A program made the position numbers and the translations under genes. A DNA stretch of 23,402 bases from Akkermansiaceae bacterium (GTDB lineage: Bacteria > Verrucomicrobiota > Verrucomicrobiia > Verrucomicrobiales > DEV007): positions 1-23,402 of the forward strand of contig JACKQC010000035.1 in NCBI GenBank assembly GCA_024233085.1, in the 5' to 3' direction. Position 1 is the first letter of the stretch. Each line of letters starts with the position of its first letter. Shown here piece by piece: positions 17,923 through 23,402 of this stretch. The notes below the pieces were generated by a model, which saw nothing but the letters and a program-made list of their open reading frames with translations, searched no databases and was not told the origin of the DNA.

Positions 17923-19407
17923 TTAGTCCTTCGCGGAAGGTAGAAATCGCCGCGCGATCGGATCGACGCCACCGCGTTTCCCTTCCACCGGCTTGAAGCC
18001 TTGCGTTCCGGCATCCCACCCCGTCCGCATCGGATACGGATAGATCGGCATTTCCCAGGCGACCTTCCCCTCCTCCACATGCCGTCCGGTCAACCCGACC
18101 GGCGCGGTGCCGGTCTCGCGCCACGCCCGGACCGCGTCGAGGAGATTCGGCGCCTGATTGATGCCGGGACCGCCGCCGTGGGCGAGGCCGGGGACCAGAT
18201 AGAAACGGAAGAAAGACTGCACCGGTTCGAGTCCGCCGAATCGTTCGATGACCCGCTCGTAGTAGTCGATCGAGGCGTGATAGGGCACCACGGAATCGGC
18301 GGTGCCGAGGGTCATGATGAGTTTGCCGCCCCGTTGGGCGAAGGCGCTGATGTCGGGGTTCTCGGCGTTCAGATACGGCGCCAGCGCGGCGGTGTAGGCG
18401 TCGATGTCCGTGCCGAAGTTGATCTCCTCGAGGGCCTTGTCTTTGCCGAAGACCCATTGGAAGAGATAAAGGTGCCCATGCGCGGCGAGGATGGAACTGC
18501 CGAGAGGGATGCCATTGAAGAGGCGTTCGCCGGTCTCGGCGTGGCGCGGGCCGTCGAAAAGCTTCCGCAGGGCCGCCGCGTGGGCGTCGGTGAGGGTGGC
18601 GTCGCGTTTCCGCGCCAGGGCGATGACGGCCTCGATGTCCTCGGCGCCGCAGCGCGGGTCGGAGACGAATTTCCCCGCCGCCGCCGGGATCTCGCGCGAG
18701 GCCATCACCTCATTGGCGGCGGCGATGACGCTGGCGTCCTGCTCCTTGGTGAAGGGACACTGCCTCAGGATCTGGTCGTTCCACAGGAAATAAGCGTGCA
18801 GCGGAGTGCGGCAATGGGCGGCGACTGCCGCCGAGATCCCGTCGTAGTCCTCGGGATACCGCTGCGCCTCCTGCAGGGCCTGCTGGCCGCCGGTCGAGCC
18901 GCCGCTGAAATAGGAAAACTCCGGGTCCCGCCCGTAATGCGCCCGCACGATCTGCTTCCCGGCAACGGTCATGAGGTGGGTGGCGCGGAAGCCGAAGTCC
19001 TTCCACACCTCCGGATTCCCGATGCCCGAGTCGGAATTCGGCGCCGTGCCCATGTCCGTCGTCGCCACGGCATACCCGTTCGCACTCGCCCCATCAAGAC
19101 TGCCCGAATTGATCTTCCCCGCCGCCCCGCCGTTCCCGAGCCCGAGAAAACGTTCATTCCACTTGGCCGCATCGGGCAGCCAGACCTCGACAAGGATGTT
19201 CGATCCCTTCGCCGGATTCAGCACCAGCTTCACGATGGTTCGTGTGTCCGACGCGTCGCGTTCCACCGCAGTGATGGTCCCCGCGTCGATCTCCAGCGCC
19301 CGCAGCGCGGCCAGAGAGGGATCGGAGGCCTGCTTCGGCGACTGGCCAAAGGCCGAAAGACCGCCGAACAGAGCGGCGATGCCGAAGGAAAGGAGGATTC
19401 GTTTCAT
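17923..19407 (-). CDS. Tannase/feruloyl esterase family protein
   Basis: A 494-residue secreted serine hydrolase of the tannase family (PF07519-type). The signal peptide is about residues 1-21 (MKRILLSFGIAALFGGLSAF). The nucleophile elbow is GGSTGG with S171, the acid is probably D371 in LGTADSVVPYHASIDYYERV, and the base is H410 in VPGLAHGGG. WNERFLGLGNGG and GYAVATTDMG near the N-terminus are also family motifs. Enzymes of this family hydrolyse ester bonds of gallate or ferulate in plant polyphenols and cell-wall esters. Characterised members carry a cysteine just before the serine and another just after the histidine, joined by a disulfide. Both are glycine here (G170, G411). The substrate is unknown. 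Confidence 0.9.
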   Translation of the reverse strand: MKRILLSFGIAALFGGLSAFGQSPKQASDPSLAALRALEIDAGTITAVERDASDTRTIVKLVLNPAKGSNILVEVWLPDAAKWNERFLGLGNGGAAGKINSGSLDGASANGYAVATTDMGTAPNSDSGIGNPEVWKDFGFRATHLMTVAGKQIVRAHYGRDPEFSYFSGGSTGGQQALQEAQRYPEDYDGISAAVAAHCRTPLHAYFLWNDQILRQCPFTKEQDASVIAAANEVMASREIPAAAGKFVSDPRCGAEDIEAVIALARKRDATLTDAHAAALRKLFDGPRHAETGERLFNGIPLGSSILAAHGHLYLFQWVFGKDKALEEINFGTDIDAYTAALAPYLNAENPDISAFAQRGGKLIMTLGTADSVVPYHASIDYYERVIERFGGLEPVQSFFRFYLVPGLAHGGGPGINQAPNLLDAVRAWRETGTAPVGLTGRHVEEGKVAWEMPIYPYPMRTGWDAGTQGFKPVEGKRGGVDPIARRFLPSAKD

Positions 19408-19584
19408 GGGAGGGGGCAGATCCGGTTGGAGCGAGGTCGAAGAGCGAATGGTTTGAGCAACGCCGCGGTGGATTGATCCGCCAGCTTTGCGCGCAAGTCA
19501 CGCGGGGAGATGCGGCTGAGGTTTCCTTGGATCATTCAAACAATACCGTTTCCAGCTGGATTCCTCTCGTGATCGCCCACATTG

Positions 19585-19615
19585 AACCCTGTTCCATCGC
19601 CGACGAGACAGGGTT
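19585..19615. repeat. Inverted repeat in the intergenic region
   Basis: AACCCTGT (19585-19592) and ACAGGGTT (19608-19615) are a perfect 8-bp inverted repeat separated by 15 bases, in the 283-base divergent gap between the tannase and the next plus-strand gene. It may be an operator, given its upstream position for both genes, or a hairpin. No other feature is visible in 19408-19690. Confidence 0.35.
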
Positions 19616-19690
19616 GTTTCGAGTTCATCGGCCAGGATGAATTGAATGACGCGTGATTGATATGGATTCCCAGATCCTCTAGAGTAGCCC

Positions 19691-19921
19691 ATGCTCAGTG
19701 CTGAAGAACTGGTGGGCGAGGAGTGGGCCGAATGGTATCGGTTGACTCCGGCTCAGCGCTGGACAGAGACCTCTCGTCTCTGGCAGATTTACCTGTCCCT
19801 TGGAGGCTCCCTTGATCCCGAACCCGATACGCAAAGTCCTTTCTTCGATGCGCGAGCACGAGGTCCAGAGTCTGCTGATGGGCGGCCAGGCCTGCGTGTT
19901 GTACGGCGGAGCGGAGTTTAG
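19691..19921 (+). CDS. Small partner protein of a nucleotidyltransferase
   Basis: A 76-residue frame from ATG at 19691. The N-terminal part, WYRLTPAQRWTETSRLWQIY followed by LSLGGSLDPEPDTQSPFFD, is a pattern I recognise as a small conserved protein encoded just before nucleotidyltransferase genes in several phyla. The last third, from ARARGPESADG, overlaps the next gene in a different frame. No function is established that I can name. The overlap implies translational coupling. It is acidic in the middle, with no signal peptide or membrane helix. Confidence 0.65.
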   Translation: MLSAEELVGEEWAEWYRLTPAQRWTETSRLWQIYLSLGGSLDPEPDTQSPFFDARARGPESADGRPGLRVVRRSGV

Positions 19922-20552
19922 CCGCGACACCGACCTGGCCATCCTGGCGAGCGAAGAGAACGCCAGGCGTCTGCTGGATGCCATGGACGAGCTGGACGCG
20001 GAAGTCATCGCAGTCCCGCCTTTCCAACTTCGGCACCTCGAATCCGGTCACGCGGTTCACTTTCGCTGCCGTCATCCCGACGCGTTTGGGATGCGGGTGG
20101 ACATCATGTCGCGCATGCGAGGGGTGCCCGACTTTGCACATCTTTGGGAACGCCGATCCACGGTGGAAATGGATGACGGCACTCGTTGCGAGATCCTTTC
20201 GCTGCCCGATTTGGTTCAGGCAAAAAAGACGCAACGGGACAAGGATTGGCCCATGATTCGACGCTTGTTGGAGGCGAACTACTTTGATCACCGCGACGCC
20301 CCCACTCAGGACCACCTCGATTTCTGGTTCAGGGAACTCCGTACTCCGGAACTGTTGTGTGAACTTTCTCAACTTCACCCAGACCAGGCGCGGCATACGG
20401 CGGAACGGCGTCCGCTGATCCTTCAGGCGCTATCCCAAGACCTGCCGGCTTTGGAGTCCGCGCTGGAAGCAGAGGAGCATCACGAACGAGCCCTGGACCG
20501 CGCTTACTGGAAACCTTTGAAGCATGAACTGGAACAGCTTCGGCGGCGTTAG
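19812..20552 (+). CDS. Nucleotidyltransferase-like protein (DUF6036-like)
   Basis: About 246 residues, with three possible starts: TTG at 19800, TTG at 19812 and ATG at 19848. I prefer 19812 because it keeps the N-terminal helix IPNPIRKVLSSMREHEVQS before the fold. The nucleotidyltransferase signature is clear: LLMGGQACVLYGG, then EFSRDTDLAIL with the D-x-D metal site, and a later MRVDIMSRM that can supply the third carboxylate. A helical region with LPDLVQAKKTQRDKDWPMIRRLLE and an extended C-terminus follow. Unlike the homologous gene at 15558, this one is intact. The family may act as a toxin partner or modify small molecules; nothing in the sequence decides. It ends with TAG. Confidence 0.78.
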   Translation: MIPNPIRKVLSSMREHEVQSLLMGGQACVLYGGAEFSRDTDLAILASEENARRLLDAMDELDAEVIAVPPFQLRHLESGHAVHFRCRHPDAFGMRVDIMSRMRGVPDFAHLWERRSTVEMDDGTRCEILSLPDLVQAKKTQRDKDWPMIRRLLEANYFDHRDAPTQDHLDFWFRELRTPELLCELSQLHPDQARHTAERRPLILQALSQDLPALESALEAEEHHERALDRAYWKPLKHELEQLRRR

Positions 20553-20657
20553 GTGGCCTCAATGCGGACGGAGCGAGACCTTCTCCAGCGTGATAGGGTG
20601 CGCCGCCGATTCGGGCGAATGGATGGAATGGATGTGTTCTTTGGTCACCTGTCATTG

Positions 20658-22613
20658 ATGGTTCAACGCTTCTGGCGTTTCCTCTTGGGAAGCGCATGGG
20701 CCATGGTATGGATTGTCCTCGGAGGCATGCCGATGTTCTCGGCTGCGGCAGACGAACCCGACGCGGCCTACGCCGCCCAACAGGCCGACGCGAAGAAGGC
20801 CTTCAACGACCATGTGGTGACCTTCGTGAAGGAATACTGCGTCGAGTGTCACGGGAACCGGCGCTCGAAGGCGGGACTCAACTTCGAGGTGGCGGTCCGG
20901 AAGCCCGGCGACTCGGCCTTCAGCCAGAAATGGGCGAAGGCCGTGGCGAACGTGAGCGCGCTGGACATGCCGCCGGACGATGTGGACGCCCTGCCTACCG
21001 ATCCGGAACGGCAGCAGTTTCTCGACGCCCTCGCGAAGCTCAAATACCTCAGCCCGAAGGATCCCGGCCTCTTCGTGATCCGCCGCCTCACCAAGACGGA
21101 ATACGGCAACACCCTCCGCGACCTTTTCGGCGTGGCCCCGTCCGTCGCCGATGGCCTGCCCGACGAGGTGTCCGGCGAAGGCTACCTGAACACGCTGTCC
21201 CCGCTCCAGTCGGAGCAATACCTCGGAATCGCGAATGCGGTGCTGGATCAGGCGTTCGCCCCCGAGGGCCAGCCTCCGACGGCGGTGCAACGGCGACTCC
21301 TCGGCGACTCCCCCGCTCCGGGCGCGGACCCGCGCGACTCGGCGCGTGGCGTGGCCCTTGCTTTTTCCCGGCAGGCCTTTCGCCGGCCTCCCTCGGACGA
21401 GGAAGTGGAAGTGCTGCTGAAGGTCTATGACCTGGCTCGCCAGAATCAGCTCGCCCACCCCGCCGCTCTGCGGCTGATGCTCAAGGCGGCGCTGGTCTCG
21501 CCGCAGTTTCTCTACATCACCCCGGCGGTCGAACCAAAACCAGCTCATGGCATCGTCCCGCTGGACGAGTATCAACTGGCCTCACGATTGTCCTACTTTC
21601 TGTGGGCGACGATGCCGGACGCGGAACTGTTCGAACTTGCGGACACCGGGAAACTCCACGAGCCAGCCGTGCTGAAGGCTCAGGTGACCCGCATGCTCGC
21701 CGACGACCGCTCCCGGGCGCTCTTCGATGGCTTCGGCACCCAGTGGCTGGGGCTCGGCAGCCTGCCCGACAAGACCTTCGACACCGCGAAATTCCCCCAG
21801 ATGACGACCGAATTGCGGACGGCGATGATCGAGGAGGCTCGCCTGTTTTTCGACAGTCTTGTGAGGGACAACCAGAGCGTGTCCCGCTTCGTTGATGCCG
21901 ATTACACCTTTCTCAACGGAACGCTCGCGCCTCTCTACGGACTGGAGAAATCCGTCACCGGCCCCAAGATGCGGAAAGTCTCGCTGACCGATCGCAATCG
22001 CGGCGGCATTCTCGGCATGCCCGGGGTGCTGGCCGTGACCTCCTTTCCCAATCGCACCAGCCCGGTCCGGCGCGGCGTGTGGGTGCTGGAGCAGGTCCTC
22101 GGCGAGCGCGTGCCGCCGCCGCCGCCCAATGTCCCCGCTCTCGAAAAGCAGGATCAGAAGAAGGTGGCCAACCTCACCCTGCGCCAGCGCACCGAGCTGC
22201 ATCGCACCAACGCCGTCTGTGCCAACTGCCACCGCATCCTCGACCCGATCGGGTTCGGCCTGGAGAATTTCGACGCCATCGGCCGCTGGCGGGATCAGGA
22301 CGACACCGGTGGCGCGATCGACGCGGGAGGAGAACTCCCCGGCGGCAAGCATTTCACCACGCCGAAGGAACTGAAGGCCATCATCGCCGGGCGCACCGAC
22401 GATCTCGCCCGCAATCTCACCGAAAAGCTGCTCGCCTACGCTCTCTGCCGCCAGATCGAGGGCTATGACGAGATCGTGGTGGATCGGCTCATGGAAACCA
22501 TCGCCAAGGACGGTTATCGTCTCCAGACGGTGATCCGTGAGGTCGTCACCAGCTATCCATTCACTCATCGTCGCATCCCGGAACCTGTCGACGCTTCCAC
22601 CCATGAAAAGTAA
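20658..22613 (+). CDS. DUF1592-family secreted cytochrome-type protein
   Basis: A 651-residue protein from ATG at 20658, chosen because it begins a good signal peptide (MVQRFWRFLLGSAWAMVWIV, cleaved near SAAADEP); the longer upstream frame from GTG 20553 adds an unlikely basic extension. A heme motif CVECH lies at C61-H65 (PSCyt-type). Then DUF1587 (about 138-190, RRLTKTEYGNTLRDLFG), DUF1595 (about 222-285), DUF1592 (about 298-430, LDEYQLASRLSYFLWATMPD), DUF1588 (about 445-540, PNRTSPVRRGVWVLEQVLG with a second CxxCH at C521-H525), and DUF1585 (about 575-640). This fixed domain order is a hallmark of Planctomycetes and Verrucomicrobia. The exact reaction is unknown. Its end overlaps the DUF1552 start by 11 bases, implying coupling. 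Confidence 0.93.
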   Translation: MVQRFWRFLLGSAWAMVWIVLGGMPMFSAAADEPDAAYAAQQADAKKAFNDHVVTFVKEYCVECHGNRRSKAGLNFEVAVRKPGDSAFSQKWAKAVANVSALDMPPDDVDALPTDPERQQFLDALAKLKYLSPKDPGLFVIRRLTKTEYGNTLRDLFGVAPSVADGLPDEVSGEGYLNTLSPLQSEQYLGIANAVLDQAFAPEGQPPTAVQRRLLGDSPAPGADPRDSARGVALAFSRQAFRRPPSDEEVEVLLKVYDLARQNQLAHPAALRLMLKAALVSPQFLYITPAVEPKPAHGIVPLDEYQLASRLSYFLWATMPDAELFELADTGKLHEPAVLKAQVTRMLADDRSRALFDGFGTQWLGLGSLPDKTFDTAKFPQMTTELRTAMIEEARLFFDSLVRDNQSVSRFVDADYTFLNGTLAPLYGLEKSVTGPKMRKVSLTDRNRGGILGMPGVLAVTSFPNRTSPVRRGVWVLEQVLGERVPPPPPNVPALEKQDQKKVANLTLRQRTELHRTNAVCANCHRILDPIGFGLENFDAIGRWRDQDDTGGAIDAGGELPGGKHFTTPKELKAIIAGRTDDLARNLTEKLLAYALCRQIEGYDEIVVDRLMETIAKDGYRLQTVIREVVTSYPFTHRRIPEPVDASTHEK

Positions 22614-23402
22614 CCACCTCATCGATCGTCGCACTTGTCTCCGCGGCATGGGCGTGTCGCTGGCCCTGCCCTTGCTGGAAACGATGGGATGGGCCGAGAC
22701 GATCAAGGGCGACAAGGCTTACCGGCCGCCGATCCGGCTTGGTTTCATGTACATGCCCCACGGGGTCATCATGGACCAGTTCTGGCCGAAGAGCCCGGAG
22801 ACCTTTCTCACTTCGCCACCACCCGCGCTCGAGTCGCTGCGACCGGTGCTCGACAGATGCCTGTTGATGAAGGGCATTTCCGGTGTGCCGATCGCCCCCT
22901 TCAATGGCGCGCCGCATGCACTGGAGTTGTCCACCTGGCTCACCGCGTGCCTGCCCGATGCCGACACCCGCAACCGGATCAACATCGCCATTTCCGCCGA
23001 CCAGATCGCGGCGAACTACGTCGGCGGGCTCACCTCGCTCCCATCGCTCGAACTGGCCACGATGCCGCAGACGCACAAGGAGAACCAGGAAGGACTGAAC
23101 GAGGGATACTACTCCCACTGCAGCTTTCGCTCGCCCACCCAGGCCCTGCCCGCCGAGACCAATCCCCGGAACGTCCTCAACCGGCTCTTCGGAAAGTCGG
23201 ACCAATCCGGCTCTCTCACCCAGGTCGACGCCCTGGACCGGCAGATGCTGGACCTCGTCATCGGCGGTGCCCGCGACCTGCGCCGCCGACTCCCCCAGGA
23301 TGACCAGCACAAGCTCGACGAATACCTCGACAGCGTCCGCGCAGTGGAGCGCCGCATCGCCGCCATCGAGGTTCGCCAGAAGGAAGCCGCCCTGGAGAAG
23401 GC
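22603..23402 (+). CDS. DUF1552 domain protein, 5' part
   Basis: The frame from ATG at 22603 is open to the end of the window, so only the first 266 residues are present. The start overlaps the DUF1592 stop by 11 bases. The N-terminus has a Tat-like signal (IDRRTCLRGMGVSLALPLLE). It continues with RLGFMYMPHGVIMDQFWP, LRPVLDRCLLMKGISGVP and ELSTWLTACLPDAD, which match the DUF1552 family. A helical region ends RLPQDDQHKLDEYLDSVRAVERRIAAIE, typical of the family middle. DUF1552 proteins accompany DUF1592 proteins much as DUF1501 accompanies DUF1553. Activity is unknown; the pair probably works at or beyond the cytoplasmic membrane. Confidence 0.93.
   Translation, partial: MKSNHLIDRRTCLRGMGVSLALPLLETMGWAETIKGDKAYRPPIRLGFMYMPHGVIMDQFWPKSPETFLTSPPPALESLRPVLDRCLLMKGISGVPIAPFNGAPHALELSTWLTACLPDADTRNRINIAISADQIAANYVGGLTSLPSLELATMPQTHKENQEGLNEGYYSHCSFRSPTQALPAETNPRNVLNRLFGKSDQSGSLTQVDALDRQMLDLVIGGARDLRRRLPQDDQHKLDEYLDSVRAVERRIAAIEVRQKEAALEK

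Noticed and set aside
18001..19476. A 491-codon plus-strand frame opposite the tannase gene.
   Set aside because: The minus-strand frame carries a signal peptide and catalytic motifs; this one is its shadow.

Overview
This is a GC-rich bacterial chromosome segment that most likely comes from Verrucomicrobiota, or otherwise from a close PVC-group relative. The evidence is gene content seen in translation: a DUF1549/DUF1553 cytochrome-type protein with a DUF1501 partner, a separate DUF1592 plus DUF1552 pair, an ECF sigma factor of the Rhodopirellula/Verrucomicrobium type, an LptF/LptG-type permease and a tannase-family esterase. These combinations are typical of Planctomycetes and Verrucomicrobia. 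No phage, insertion sequence, CRISPR array, rRNA or tRNA is visible.

Layout. Bases 3-305 (+) are the end of a UPF0126/TRIC-like membrane protein, which converges on a minus-strand block. Reading that block in its own direction: a GT-C-like membrane protein (11290-9833), an LptF/LptG-type permease (9685-8567), then an apparent operon of ECF sigma factor (8431-7886), a 1213-residue protein (7858-4217) that fuses an anti-sigma-like N-terminus and a membrane helix to PSD1-type cytochrome, DUF1549, LamG-like and DUF1553 domains, a Uma2 endonuclease-like gene, a DUF1501 protein and an ABC1/UbiB kinase. From 11.5 kb the plus strand carries a TPP riboswitch and thiC. The thiC frame contains an in-frame palindromic insertion built of inverted 7-bp repeats.

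Bases 13.86-17.76 kb form a decaying accessory island. It holds hicA with an amber stop, two nearly identical hicB genes separated by a small unknown gene, a truncated copy of a secreted protein gene, an unknown small gene coupled to a frameshifted nucleotidyltransferase, the intact secreted protein gene, and a zeta-toxin-like ATPase with an amber stop. The toxin-like genes and the first nucleotidyltransferase are broken, while the antitoxin-like or small partner frames remain open. A minus-strand tannase-family gene follows. Next come an intact small-protein/nucleotidyltransferase pair, and finally the DUF1592 gene, whose end overlaps the start of a DUF1552 gene that runs off the window and is open to the last base.

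Functional reading (inference). The sigma/anti-sigma-fusion/DUF1501 operon and the DUF1592/DUF1552 pair are two versions of the heme-bearing export machinery typical of this phylum, often linked to polymer degradation. The most unusual items are the anti-sigma/cytochrome fusion, the palindromic element inside thiC, the cluster of inactivated toxin-like genes, and a tannase whose two active-site-flanking cysteines are both glycine.
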